The notes under the pieces were generated by a model that saw only the letters and a list, made by a program, of their open reading frames with translations, had not been told where the DNA came from and searched no databases. A program made the position numbers and the translations under genes. From contig JBBDMS010000035.1 in NCBI GenBank assembly GCA_040878185.1, positions 29,040 through 93,039 of the forward strand: a DNA stretch of 64,000 bases, given 5' to 3'. Each line of letters begins with the position of its first letter. The first letter of the stretch is position 1. The DNA is from JAWXBK01 sp040878185 (GTDB lineage: Bacteria; Pseudomonadota; Alphaproteobacteria; Dongiales; Dongiaceae). Below are positions 19,638 through 28,262 of the stretch, piece by piece.

Positions 19638-20036
19638 TCAGCCGATCTTGCCGCTACCGCGCGACGCGTCGATGCTCCACGGGCCGGGGCCCGCGCACAT
19701 CAGATAGAGGAACACGAAGCAGTACATGATCGCGAGCTCGCCGCCGTTCTGGATCGGGAAGAAGCCCATCGGGAAGTGAACCCAGAAATAGGCAATCGCC
19801 ATCATGCCCGCGAGGATGAAGGCGACCGGCCGGGTGAGCAGGCCGATCACGATGAGTACGCCGCCGACCAGTTCGAAAATACCGGCAATGCCGCCCGGCG
19901 ACATGAGCTCCGGCGCATCGATCGCGGGAAACCCGAGATGCTTGCCCGTTCCGTGCTGCAGGAACAGCAGACCGGTCATAATGCGCAGTACGCTCAGCAT
20001 GCGCGGCGACCAGGAAGACAGTTTTTCAAAAGCCAT
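19638..20036 (-). CDS. DoxX family membrane protein
   Basis: 132 residues with four hydrophobic segments. The pattern LRIMTGLLFLQHGTGK near the N-terminus, the GIFELVGGVLIVIGLLTR centre and the FPMGFFPIQNGGELAIMYCFVFLYL end are typical of DoxX proteins, inner-membrane proteins associated with redox or respiratory functions in other bacteria. The function here cannot be stated. It lies downstream of secB on the minus strand. The 242 bases between it and dnaQ, where the two genes converge, show no gene. Confidence 0.85.
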   Translation of the reverse strand: MAFEKLSSWSPRMLSVLRIMTGLLFLQHGTGKHLGFPAIDAPELMSPGGIAGIFELVGGVLIVIGLLTRPVAFILAGMMAIAYFWVHFPMGFFPIQNGGELAIMYCFVFLYLMCAGPGPWSIDASRGSGKIG

Positions 20037-20098
20037 GTCCGGATCCTTCCCCTCGTTGCAGGTTCAGTCGGGTTGCGACAGACGCACCGCGCCGCGTC

Positions 20099-20650
20099 TC
20101 AGGCGTTGCCTGACGTTTCGGCACCGGCCAATCCACCGGGCCCGGCGCCGGCATCCCGCGCCTTGAGTTGCTCCAGGTAGTGCAGCTCGAAATTGATCGG
20201 GTTGACGAGCATCGCGCGGAAGCCGCCGGCCTGCACCATGTCGGCGACGATCTGGCGCGCAAAGGGAAACAACAGCCGCGGCACCTTCACCATCAGCGAC
20301 GGCTCGATCTGGTTCGCGGGGATGTTGTCGAAGCGGACGACACCGGCATAGTGGACGTCGGCGATATAGGCGATGCGATCCTCGAGCCGCGCCTCGACGC
20401 GCATGAGCAGCACGCACTCATAGGTGTTGCCGCCTTCGTCGGGCAGGCGGTTCGCCTTGATGTCGACCTTCACGACGCCCTGCGGCACCTGCGGCGCATG
20501 TTTGAGAATCTCCGGCGCGTGCGGCACCTCGAAGGAAAGATCCTTCAGATACTGCACCAGCAGCGCGAGCTTCGGCCCTTCGGCCGTGGTGTCCGCCAGA
20601 AACGGGTCGGGAATCAGGCGAAACTCGTCGTTGCTGCGGTCGGCGGCCAT
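20099..20650 (-). CDS. secB: Protein-export chaperone SecB
   Basis: 183 residues. The start region LALLVQYLKDLSFEVPHAPEIL, the NRLPDEGGNTYECVLLMRVEAR middle and the FPFARQIVADMVQAGGFRAMLVNPINF end match SecB, the tetrameric cytosolic chaperone that holds pre-proteins unfolded for SecA. The C-terminal ~20 residues are Gly/Ala-rich. Alphaproteobacterial origin neighbourhoods carry secB close to dnaQ, as here. Confidence 0.95.
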   Translation of the reverse strand: MAADRSNDEFRLIPDPFLADTTAEGPKLALLVQYLKDLSFEVPHAPEILKHAPQVPQGVVKVDIKANRLPDEGGNTYECVLLMRVEARLEDRIAYIADVHYAGVVRFDNIPANQIEPSLMVKVPRLLFPFARQIVADMVQAGGFRAMLVNPINFELHYLEQLKARDAGAGPGGLAGAETSGNA

Positions 20651-20798
20651 GGTCGAATCCCGGATCGGTGAAGAACAGACTCGGGGTTAGCACGCCACGG
20701 CCAGCGCCACAATCGGCGCGTATCCGGGCATTGCGGGTGACCGCCCCGCTTGATGGTCCCGGATTGGGCGGCGGGTCGATCGGGCGAGTTAACGGATA

Positions 20799-21344
20799 TT
20801 ACGGATGGCCAGCGCCTGTGGTTTCGCTCGGGTCGAAGGGCAGCATCTCGCCATTGCCGATCGGCACCCCGGTGAGGCCGCGGATGAAGCCCCAATGGCT
20901 GACGACCGCGACCCGGCGCCAGTCGGGATGGCGGGCCATGTGGGCACGGAAATCGCGGCAGCGGCCGAGCAGCTGCTCATCCGTTTCGTCGAGATCGGGC
21001 CACCATTTCTCGGGCAGATGGGCAAAATCGAGCGCCGGCCAGCGTTCGGCAAGCGCGCTGCGCAGGCTGCCGATATCGCAGTGGAATCGGCAATGCTCGC
21101 GCACCAGCGGCTCGATCCGGATCGGCAGGCCGAGGCGGGCGGCGATGATTTCGGCGGTTTCGAGGGCCCGCGTATACGGGCTCGCCACCAGCTCGGCGAC
21201 ATCCCGCTCGGCCAGGGCGACCGCCGTCGCTTCCGCCTGGCGCTTTCCCTCGTCGGTCAGACGAGGGTCGGGAATGCCCGGGTCCTTGCGGGTCACGCTG
21301 TAGACGACGTTGAACTCCGACTGGCCGTGGCGGACGAGGATCAT
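20799..21344 (-). CDS. Histidine phosphatase family protein (phosphoglycerate-mutase-like)
   Basis: 181 residues. The catalytic motif LVRHGQSEFN is at the N-terminus; ASPYTRALETAEI and the C-terminal VVSHWGFIRGLTG carry the second catalytic histidine and phosphate-pocket residues. The family includes phosphatases and cofactor-dependent mutases acting on small substrates; the substrate is not evident. It is 148 nt upstream of secB on the same strand. Confidence 0.88.
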   Translation of the reverse strand: MILVRHGQSEFNVVYSVTRKDPGIPDPRLTDEGKRQAEATAVALAERDVAELVASPYTRALETAEIIAARLGLPIRIEPLVREHCRFHCDIGSLRSALAERWPALDFAHLPEKWWPDLDETDEQLLGRCRDFRAHMARHPDWRRVAVVSHWGFIRGLTGVPIGNGEMLPFDPSETTGAGHP

Positions 21345-21367
21345 GGCGCTCGCTGTCTTTCGGTGAT

Positions 21368-21423
21368 GGTCTTCCGGCGGCGGTCTGGCGGCGATGGTCT
21401 GGCGGCGATGGTCTGGCGGTTGG
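21368..21423. repeat. 14-bp tandem repeat
   Basis: Four units of 14 bp built on GGTCTGGCGGCGAT; units two and three are identical. Located in the divergent gap before the histidine phosphatase and timA. Period equals that of the repeat before hemH. Confidence 0.8.
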
Positions 21424-21568
21424 GGAATCCCCCCGGACGAGCGGGGCGTTACCGGCAGGCGCCTTGCTCGGCGGCGCCCACTCGCTTATGTAACCTGCGT
21501 CGGCAACGCTTTGAAGCCCCGGCGCTCCGGCACCGCAAGCTGCGTCGCGAGAGGCGATGCGCGATCGG

Positions 21569-21628
21569 GCAGAACGGTTCGCAAAACGGGTTCCAGAACA
21601 GGTCCCAGAACGGGTCCCAGAACGGGTC
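21569..21628 (+). repeat. 12-bp tandem repeat ending exactly at the timA start codon
   Basis: Five 12-bp units: GCAGAACGGTTC, GCAAAACGGGTT, CCAGAACAGGTC, then CCAGAACGGGTC twice, with ATG immediately after the last. The array occupies the place where the Shine-Dalgarno should be. It is open in the timA frame and would encode VPEQ/VPER-type units if translation began upstream at 21557. Confidence 0.85.
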
Positions 21629-22354
21629 ATGGACAGTTTTCCCTATATCGACATCCTGTTCTTCGCCGCCGTTGCGGCGTTCCTGGTGTTCCGTCTGCGC
21701 AATGTGCTGGGCAAGCGGATCGGGAACGAGAAACCCGAACATGCGCAGCGCGAGCGCGCGATGCGCAAGGACGAGCGCGAACGCGCGGAAACCGATCGGC
21801 CGGATGACGACAAGGTCGTCCAGCTTCCCGACCTGACCGCCAAACCCGATCTCGGTCCCGCTGAAGCCGCCGCCGCCGCCGACATTCGCGGCGAGCCGGG
21901 TACCGTCCCGAGCGGGCTGGAGAAGATCCAGCGCGCCGATCCCTCGTTTACGCCGGATGGGTTCCTCGGCGGTGCCCGTGCCGCTTTCGAAACCATCGTA
22001 CAGGCGTTCGCGGCCGGCGACCTGCGGGGGCTGAAGCCGCTTCTGAGCGAAACCGTGTTCGATCAGTTCCGCCAGGCGGTCAAGGCGCGCGAAAGCGCCG
22101 GACAGAAACTCGAGACGACATTGGTCGGCATCGACAAGGCGGACATCATCGAGGCCGATCTGCGCGAACGCACGGCTGTCGTCACCATCTCGTTCCGCTC
22201 CGAGCAGGTCAATGTGATCCGCGACAAAGACGGCAACGCGGTCGAGGGCGACGCAACCCATGTCGAAAAAATCACCGACATCTGGACCTTCGCCCGCAAC
22301 ACGCGCTCGCGCGATCCGAACTGGACATTGATCGCGACACGCAGTCCGAACTAA
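21629..22354 (+). CDS. Tim44/TimA family membrane-anchored protein
   Basis: 241 residues. One N-terminal membrane helix (PYIDILFFAAVAAFLVF), a charged linker, then a C-terminal Tim44-like domain (FLGGARAAFETIVQAFAAGDLRGLKPLL...) homologous to the mitochondrial import-motor subunit. In alphaproteobacteria these inner-membrane proteins are of uncertain function. The start MDSFPYIDI matches homologues; translation from 21557 would add 24 residues encoded by the tandem repeat. mltA follows 42 nt later, a conserved pairing. Confidence 0.9.
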   Translation: MDSFPYIDILFFAAVAAFLVFRLRNVLGKRIGNEKPEHAQRERAMRKDERERAETDRPDDDKVVQLPDLTAKPDLGPAEAAAAADIRGEPGTVPSGLEKIQRADPSFTPDGFLGGARAAFETIVQAFAAGDLRGLKPLLSETVFDQFRQAVKARESAGQKLETTLVGIDKADIIEADLRERTAVVTISFRSEQVNVIRDKDGNAVEGDATHVEKITDIWTFARNTRSRDPNWTLIATRSPN

Positions 22355-22396
22355 AACAGTTTTACCGATTTAATAAACGCGTACGGGGGATCGACG

Positions 22397-23674
22397 ATGT
22401 CGTCGGCGATATCGCCACAAGCAGCGCCGGACACGCGGCGCAAGACCCATCTGTTCTTCACGACATTGTTCGCCGCATTCCTGCTCGCCGCCTGCGTCGG
22501 CGGCAAGGCACCGCCCCAACCGGTTGAACCGGCACCGGCGCCCGCGCCCACCGCCGATGGTGGCGATGCGCTCTATCTGACGCCGGCGACGTTCGACCAG
22601 CTTCCCGGCTGGAGCGAGGATCCGATGTCGTCGGCGCTGCCCGCGCTGTTGCGCAGTTGCCAGAAGCTGGTCGAAAGCCCGCCCGAAACGCCGGTCGGGC
22701 CGAACGGTTTCGCCGGCACGGTTGCCGACTGGATTCCGCTCTGCAACACCGCCTGGGGTCTGACGCCGCGCGACGATATCGACATGCGCGCCTTCATGTC
22801 GCGCTGGTTCGCGCCGTTCCTCGTTTCCGGCGCCGACGGCGCCGACGGCCTGTTCACCGGCTATTACGAGCCCGAGCTGTACGGCTCGCTGACGCCTTCG
22901 CCGCAATATCCCGTGCCGCTCTATCGCATGCCCGACGACATGGTGACGGTCCCGCTCGGTCCGTTCCGGGCCGATCTCGAAGGCGAGAGCATCGTCGGTC
23001 GCGTCGATGGCACGCGCTTCGTGCCCTATTACAGCCATCAGGAAATCGACCAGGGTGCGCTCGCCGGCCGCGGTCTCGAGCTGCTCTATATCGACGACCC
23101 GATCGCGGCCTTCTTCCTGCACATCCAGGGTTCGGGCCGCGTCTTCCTGGCCGATGGCACCGAGATGCGCGTCGGCTATGCCGGCAAGAACGGCCGGCCC
23201 TATGTCGCGATCGGCCGCGTGCTCGCCGATCGCGGCGAGATTCCACTGGACCAGGTTTCGCTGCAATCGATCCGCGCCTGGCTCGAGGCGAATCCCGACC
23301 GCGCCAGGGAGGTGATGTACCAGAACCCGTCCTTCATCTTCTTCGAGCGGATCGACGGCGAGGGCCCGATCGGCGCGCAGGGCGTGGTTCTGACCCCGAG
23401 CCGTTCGATCGCGGTCGATACCAGGCTGCTGCCGCTCGGCGTGCCGCTTTATGTCGATACGGTCTGGCCGGCCGGTGTCGACAAGGGACTGCCGATGCGC
23501 CGGCTGATGATCGCGCAGGACACCGGCGGCGCGATCCGCGGTCCCGTGCGCGGCGACATCTATTGGGGCAGCGGCGATATCGCGGGCGACTATGCCGGCC
23601 AGATGAAATCGCAGGGCCGATATTATCTGCTGCTGCCGCTGACCGTCGCCGAGCGTCGGGCGCAATCGAGTTGA
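22397..23674 (+). CDS. mltA: Membrane-bound lytic murein transglycosylase A
   Basis: 425 residues with a lipoprotein signal ending LLAAC33. MltA domain features follow: DGLFTGYYEPELYGS, the HIQGSGRVFL block, and the C-terminal 3D domain (RSIAVDTRLLPLG...; AQDTGGAIRGPVRGDIYWG) whose aspartates are catalytic in the family. It cleaves the glycan strands of murein to 1,6-anhydro products at the outer membrane. GGGGGA precedes the ATG. Confidence 0.95.
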   Translation: MSSAISPQAAPDTRRKTHLFFTTLFAAFLLAACVGGKAPPQPVEPAPAPAPTADGGDALYLTPATFDQLPGWSEDPMSSALPALLRSCQKLVESPPETPVGPNGFAGTVADWIPLCNTAWGLTPRDDIDMRAFMSRWFAPFLVSGADGADGLFTGYYEPELYGSLTPSPQYPVPLYRMPDDMVTVPLGPFRADLEGESIVGRVDGTRFVPYYSHQEIDQGALAGRGLELLYIDDPIAAFFLHIQGSGRVFLADGTEMRVGYAGKNGRPYVAIGRVLADRGEIPLDQVSLQSIRAWLEANPDRAREVMYQNPSFIFFERIDGEGPIGAQGVVLTPSRSIAVDTRLLPLGVPLYVDTVWPAGVDKGLPMRRLMIAQDTGGAIRGPVRGDIYWGSGDIAGDYAGQMKSQGRYYLLLPLTVAERRAQSS

Positions 23675-24543
23675 GCGCGGCGGCGCCCGCGTCGCTTTCC
23701 CCGACAGTTTCCCCGGTGGTTTTGGGGACGGGCGCGCGGCCGCGCGTCGGGCTTCTGGTCACCTGCCTCGTCGATCTGTTCCGCCCGCAGGCGGGCTTTG
23801 CCGCCGTCGCGCTGCTGGAGGCGGCCGGCTGCGAGGTCGTGGTGCCGCCGACGCAGACCTGCTGCGGCCAGCCCGCCTATAACAGCGGCGACCGCGCCGA
23901 TGCGATCGCGATCGCGCGGCGGACGATCGAGCAGTTCGAACCGTTCGATCATGTCGTCCTGCCGTCCGGTTCCTGCGCCGGCATGCTGCGCGTGCATTAT
24001 CCCGCTCTGTTTGCCGACGACCCCGATTGGGCTGCGCGCGCGCGCGACCTGGCGGCGAAGACCTTCGAGCTGACGCAGTTCCTGGTCCATCGCGAGGCGG
24101 CGTTCGCGATCACGGCCGAGCATGACGGGGCGGTTGCGTTCCACGGTTCCTGTTCCGCGCTGCGCGAGATGAAATCGGTCGCGGAACCGCGATCGCTGCT
24201 GCGCGCGGTGCGCGGGCTGACCTTGCGCGATCTCGCCGATCCGGAAGCCTGCTGCGGATTCGGTGGCACGTTCTGCGTCAAGTATCCCGCGATCTCCGAC
24301 GACATGGTGACGCGCAAGGCGGCCGACATTATGGCAACCGGCGCCGACACGCTCGCCTCCTGCGATCTCGGCTGCCTGCTCAATATTGCGGGCAAGCTCG
24401 CGCGCGAGGGCAAGGCGATACGCTGCTTCCATGTCGCGGAAATCCTCGCCGGGCTTGGCGATGCGCCGGCGATTGGCGAGGCGCGGGGCGGCGAAGCGCC
24501 CGCCGTTGCCGCGGCCGGTCTCGCGCCCGGTGCCCTGCGATGA
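23671..24543 (+). CDS. lutA: Lactate utilisation protein, (Fe-S)-binding subunit (LutA/LldE type)
   Basis: 290 residues with two cysteine-rich CCG motifs, TCCGQPAYNSGD and CCGFGGTFC, the heterodisulphide-reductase-like signature of LutA/LldE. With LutB and LutC it oxidises L-lactate to pyruvate. The most economical start is TTG 23671, whose TTGA overlaps the mltA stop; no upstream in-frame ATG exists outside mltA. The C-terminal ~20 residues are Ala/Gly-rich. It overlaps lutB by 4 bp. Confidence 0.9.
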   Translation: MSAAAPASLSPTVSPVVLGTGARPRVGLLVTCLVDLFRPQAGFAAVALLEAAGCEVVVPPTQTCCGQPAYNSGDRADAIAIARRTIEQFEPFDHVVLPSGSCAGMLRVHYPALFADDPDWAARARDLAAKTFELTQFLVHREAAFAITAEHDGAVAFHGSCSALREMKSVAEPRSLLRAVRGLTLRDLADPEACCGFGGTFCVKYPAISDDMVTRKAADIMATGADTLASCDLGCLLNIAGKLAREGKAIRCFHVAEILAGLGDAPAIGEARGGEAPAVAAAGLAPGALR

Positions 24544-25961
24544 GCGCCGTCACCAGCGCCCGCTTCGGTGAGAATGCGCGCGCGGCTTTGGCCGACAAGC
24601 AGCTCCAGGTCGCGCTCGGCCATGTGCGACGCAACTTCATCGAGCGCCGCGCGAAGGCGGTCGCCGATCTGCCGGAGTTCGATGCGTTGCGCGATGCGGC
24701 GCGCGACATCCGCGATCATGTACTGAACCATCTCGATCTCTATCTCGAACGGTTCGAGAAAAAGGTGATCGAGCAGGGCGGGCGGGTGCACTGGTGCGCG
24801 AGTGCCGAGGATGCGCGCGCGACGATCCTTTCGATCTGCCGCATTGCCGGTGCAAGGACCGTGACAAAAGGCAAGACCATGATCGGCGAGGAAATCGCCA
24901 TCAACGATTTTCTGGCGGCAAACGACATCGTGCCGGTCGAGACCGATCTCGGCGAATACATCATCCAGCTCCGCGGCGAGACGCCGAGCCATCTGATCGC
25001 ACCGGCGATCCATGTCACCAAGAACCAGGTCTCGGAAACGTTTCGCGCGCATCACACCGACCTCGATCCGGCGCGCTCGCTCGAAGAGCCGCAGACTTTG
25101 CTCGCCGAGGCCCGGGAGAAACTGCGCTCGAAGTTTCTTGCAGCCGACGTCGGCATCACGGGCGCCAATTTCCTGATCGCGGAAACCGGCCAAAGTGTGA
25201 TCGTCACCAACGAAGGCAATGGCGACCTGACCCAGACTTTGCCGAAGACGCAGATCGTGCTCGCCTCGATCGAGAAGATCGCGCCGACGCTCGAGGATGC
25301 GAGTGTGCTGCTGCGCGTGCTGGCGCGCTCGGCGACCGGCCAGGAGATGTCGGTCTATACGAGCTTCACGACGGGACCGAGGCGCGCCGGCGATCTCGAC
25401 GGGCCGGAAAACTTTCATGTCGTGATCGTCGATAACGGTCGCAGCCAGTATCTCGGGACCGAATTCCAGCCGATGCTGCGCTGCATCCGCTGCGCCGCCT
25501 GTCTCAACCATTGCCCGGTCTATCAGGCGGTCGGCGGGCACGCTTATGGCTGGGTTTATTCCGGGCCGATCGGCGCGATCCTGACGCCGGCTTTGGTCGG
25601 GATCGATCGCGCCTCGCCGCTGCCCGAGGCATCGAGCCTGTGCGGGCGTTGCGAGCAGGTCTGTCCGGTGCGCATTCCGATTCCCTCGCTGCTGCGGCGC
25701 TGGCGCGAGGTGAGCTTCGCCGGCGGTCATAGCGGCAGCCGCGCGCGACTGGCGCTCCGGCTCTGGGCTTTTGCGGCGCGCCGGCCGTTTCTCTATCGTC
25801 GCGCGAGCGGCATGGCAGCGCTGCTTCTGTCGCTGATCGGCGGCCGGCGCGGACGGATCCGAAGCCTGCCGCTGGCGGCGGGCTGGACCGAATTCCGCGA
25901 TCTGCCGGCACCAGCGGGGCGCACATTCATGGCGCAATATGCGCGCGCGAAGGGGGACTGA
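24540..25961 (+). CDS. lutB: Lactate utilisation iron-sulphur protein (LutB/LldF type)
   Basis: 473 residues. A large N-terminal LUD domain is followed by two ferredoxin-like clusters: C315-I-R-C318-A-A-C321 with C325-P, and C368-G-R-C371-E-Q-V-C375-P. This is the electron-transfer subunit of the lactate-oxidising LutABC complex. A hydrophobic segment near residue 420 (GMAALLLSLIGG) may give membrane contact. It is coupled to lutA by ATGA and followed 2 nt later by a membrane-protein gene. Confidence 0.92.
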   Translation: MSAVTSARFGENARAALADKQLQVALGHVRRNFIERRAKAVADLPEFDALRDAARDIRDHVLNHLDLYLERFEKKVIEQGGRVHWCASAEDARATILSICRIAGARTVTKGKTMIGEEIAINDFLAANDIVPVETDLGEYIIQLRGETPSHLIAPAIHVTKNQVSETFRAHHTDLDPARSLEEPQTLLAEAREKLRSKFLAADVGITGANFLIAETGQSVIVTNEGNGDLTQTLPKTQIVLASIEKIAPTLEDASVLLRVLARSATGQEMSVYTSFTTGPRRAGDLDGPENFHVVIVDNGRSQYLGTEFQPMLRCIRCAACLNHCPVYQAVGGHAYGWVYSGPIGAILTPALVGIDRASPLPEASSLCGRCEQVCPVRIPIPSLLRRWREVSFAGGHSGSRARLALRLWAFAARRPFLYRRASGMAALLLSLIGGRRGRIRSLPLAAGWTEFRDLPAPAGRTFMAQYARAKGD

Positions 25962-25963
25962 CG

Positions 25964-26449
25964 ATGGCCGAGACGATCCATCCCGAGATGCTGCGCGCGG
26001 CCGGCGACGAGCCGACCGACTATGAATGGCATGCGGCGCTGGCCTCCGCGATCCGCCGCGGCGCGGTGACCGTCGATGTCGAGTTTTCGAAGATCAACCG
26101 CAACAATGTGCCGGGCTTCCGCACCACCGATTTCATCGTGCCGCCTTTCGCGCTGATCGTCGTCTCGGCCTATCTCGCGGTGCAGTTCGGCCCGATCTAT
26201 GGGCTCGCGCTGTTCGTCGTCGGCGCCGCCTTCATTCTGCTGCTGCTGCGGCCTCGCGTCCGCGAAGCGACCGTCGAGCGGGTGCGCAAACATTCACTGG
26301 AGAAGCTCGAGGCGTGGAACGAGATCTGGTTCAACGGCGGTTATACGCTGCGCCTTGCCGACCGGCCCGACATCGAATGTCGCGGGCCCGATGGTGACTG
26401 GGTCGCATTCGCGCGCCAGCACACGCCGGCGCGACTGAGCGCGCCATGA
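25964..26449 (+). CDS. Small two-helix membrane protein between lutB and lutC, function unknown
   Basis: 161 residues, not recognised. Two adjacent hydrophobic segments (IVPPFALIVVSAYLAVQFG and IYGLALFVVGAAFILLLL) sit at about residues 59-90, with soluble, charged flanks. It starts 2 nt after the lutB stop and lies before lutC on the same strand, so it is co-transcribed with the lactate genes. It could anchor the complex or be unrelated. Confidence 0.75.
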   Translation: MAETIHPEMLRAAGDEPTDYEWHAALASAIRRGAVTVDVEFSKINRNNVPGFRTTDFIVPPFALIVVSAYLAVQFGPIYGLALFVVGAAFILLLLRPRVREATVERVRKHSLEKLEAWNEIWFNGGYTLRLADRPDIECRGPDGDWVAFARQHTPARLSAP

Positions 26450-26477
26450 CGCGCGGGACGATGCCCCCGACGGCACC

Positions 26478-27203
26478 ATGAGCGCGGCTGCGGACAATCC
26501 GGCGAAGGACGGGCAGCGCGCCGCCTTGTTCGGCCGTATCCGGCAGGCGCTCGGCGCTGATACCCGGGGTGCCGATAACGAAGACGGCCGCATAAAGGCG
26601 GTTGCGGAACGGCTCGGCCTCCATCCGCGCGGACCGCAGGTGGCGCGCTCAGTCGGTGCTGGCGAGCATGACGATGCGCATCGCCATCGCCTCTTCGTCG
26701 AGAAGGCACTTGAAGCCGCGGCCAGCGTCGAGCCGCTTTCGTCGCGCGCCGAAGTGCCGCAGGCGATCGCGCGCTATCTGCGCCAGAACAATCTGCCGCC
26801 GCAACTGCGCCTCGCGCCCAATGCCGGGCTCGATGCGCTCGACTGGTCGAGTGCACCGATGCTCGAGATCAGCAGCGGGCCGAGCGACGGCAGCGATCCG
26901 GCCTCGCTGACGACGCCGTTCGCCGCCATCGCCGAAACCGGCACCTTGATGCTGGTTTCCGGCGCCACCAGTCCGGTGACGCTTGCCTTCCTGCCCGAAA
27001 CGCATTTCGTTCTGATGCGTAAGGATCAGATCACGGGCACGCTCGAAGCGGCGTTCGACCGGCTGCGCGCCGCGCACAGCAACGCCATGCCGCGTGCGAT
27101 CAATTTCGTCACCGGCCCCTCGCGCTCGGCGGACATCGAACAGACTTTGCAGATGGGCGCGCACGGGCCGAAGCGCCTGCACATTCTGCTGCTCGATGAG
27201 TGA
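26478..27203 (+). CDS. lutC: Lactate utilisation protein LutC/LldG type (LUD domain)
   Basis: 241 residues. The C-terminal half has the LUD-domain pattern ITxPFAAIAETGTLMLVSG...LPETHFVLMRKDQI, with the ETGT turn and RAINFVTGPSRSADIEQTL typical of LutC. It is the third component of the lactate oxidation system. It overlaps the next gene by 8 nt. Confidence 0.9.
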   Translation: MSAAADNPAKDGQRAALFGRIRQALGADTRGADNEDGRIKAVAERLGLHPRGPQVARSVGAGEHDDAHRHRLFVEKALEAAASVEPLSSRAEVPQAIARYLRQNNLPPQLRLAPNAGLDALDWSSAPMLEISSGPSDGSDPASLTTPFAAIAETGTLMLVSGATSPVTLAFLPETHFVLMRKDQITGTLEAAFDRLRAAHSNAMPRAINFVTGPSRSADIEQTLQMGAHGPKRLHILLLDE

Positions 27204-27636
27204 GGCTGCTGCCGATCGCGGTGTAGCGCCGCGCGTCTCGCCGCCGAAGCGACCGGCTTGGTGGCGCATTCTGCGCCCACTGATCGCAATCGCGATCCCG
27301 CCGCCGGTCCCGTGGGCGGCGATAGTCTTCGCGGCGGAAACTACTGGCGACGCGATCATCCCGGACGCTGCCGGCTGGGCTTATCTTCTAGTTATGCCGT
27401 TGCTGATGGTTCCGGTCGGCTGGGTTGTCGGCGCGTTGATGACGTGGGGTCATCGGGACGGCGTGCGGGGCATCGGTCCGTGGCTTGGAACCTTTGCGCT
27501 GGCCGGCGCAATTGTTGGTGCGGTCGTTATGACCCTCGGTGGCTTGTTCGCTTTCCATTTCCTCATGTCGACCGCCGTGATTTCCGGCGCGCTCATCGGC
27601 GCCCTCATGTGGGCGATGCTGCGATGGCTGCCATGA
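27196..27636 (+). CDS. Small integral membrane protein, function unknown
   Basis: 146 residues with three to four hydrophobic helices (LRPLIAIAIPPPVPWAAIVFA; AYLLVMPLLMVPVGWVVGALM; LGTFALAGAIVGAVVMTLGGLF; a short last helix). Not recognised. The start overlaps the end of lutC by 8 nt and the stop overlaps the smr start (ATGA), so it is embedded in the operon. Codon use resembles its neighbours. Confidence 0.7.
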   Translation: MSEAAADRGVAPRVSPPKRPAWWRILRPLIAIAIPPPVPWAAIVFAAETTGDAIIPDAAGWAYLLVMPLLMVPVGWVVGALMTWGHRDGVRGIGPWLGTFALAGAIVGAVVMTLGGLFAFHFLMSTAVISGALIGALMWAMLRWLP

Positions 27637-28220
27637 CCGACAAGCGCCGCAAACCCGATCCGGACGATCTTGCGCTGTGGCAGGCGGCAACGCGCGAGGC
27701 GAAGCCGATCAAGCGCCGTCCGGGCCTGCGCAAAAGCGCGACTGAAGCAGCGAAGCCGGTGGTGACCCCGAAGATCGCTGCGACATCCGTGCCAGCGAAA
27801 CCCACGAAACCACCGGTTCTGAAGCGCGCGGTCGCACGGCCCGTGGCGCCGGCGCCGAAGAAGACCGAGCCGCAGCATCTCGAGCGCGGCAAATCACCGG
27901 GCGTCGACAAGCGTCAGGCCGAGCGGCTGAAGCGGGGCCGCACACCGATCGATGCGCGGCTTGATCTGCACGGCATGACGCAGGACGCGGCGCATAAGCG
28001 GCTTACGATTTTCATCGAGAACGCGGTCGCTTCTGAGAAGCGCGCGATCGTCGTCGTCACCGGCAAGGGCTTCAAGGAGGGCTCGGGCGTGCTGCGCGCC
28101 GCCGTGCCGCACTGGCTGAACGAGCCGAGATTGCGCCCGCACATCCTCACCTTCGAATATGCCCAGCCCAAGGATGGCGGGATGGGCGCGCTCTACATCC
28201 TGCTGCGCAAGAGGCGCTAG
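27633..28220 (+). CDS. Smr domain protein
   Basis: 195 residues. After a ~100-residue basic, Pro/Ala-rich linker comes a C-terminal Smr domain: LDLHGMTQDAAHKRL and VVVTGKGFKEGSGVLRAAVPHWL, with the HGM and TGKG signatures. Smr domains are nucleases or nucleic-acid binders related to the MutS2 tail. timA-mltA-smr adjacency is common in alphaproteobacteria; here five genes have come between mltA and smr. An ATG 9 nt upstream (MAAM) is a possible alternative start. Confidence 0.9.
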   Translation: MTDKRRKPDPDDLALWQAATREAKPIKRRPGLRKSATEAAKPVVTPKIAATSVPAKPTKPPVLKRAVARPVAPAPKKTEPQHLERGKSPGVDKRQAERLKRGRTPIDARLDLHGMTQDAAHKRLTIFIENAVASEKRAIVVVTGKGFKEGSGVLRAAVPHWLNEPRLRPHILTFEYAQPKDGGMGALYILLRKRR

Positions 28221-28262
28221 GATCGGCGCCAGGATTTCGCCCCAACCGGAGAGGAGGCACCG

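Noticed and set aside
15719..28220. dnaA near the origin
   Set aside because: No protein with DnaA Walker and HTH signatures occurs in the window, so the origin call rests on synteny and box-like sites.
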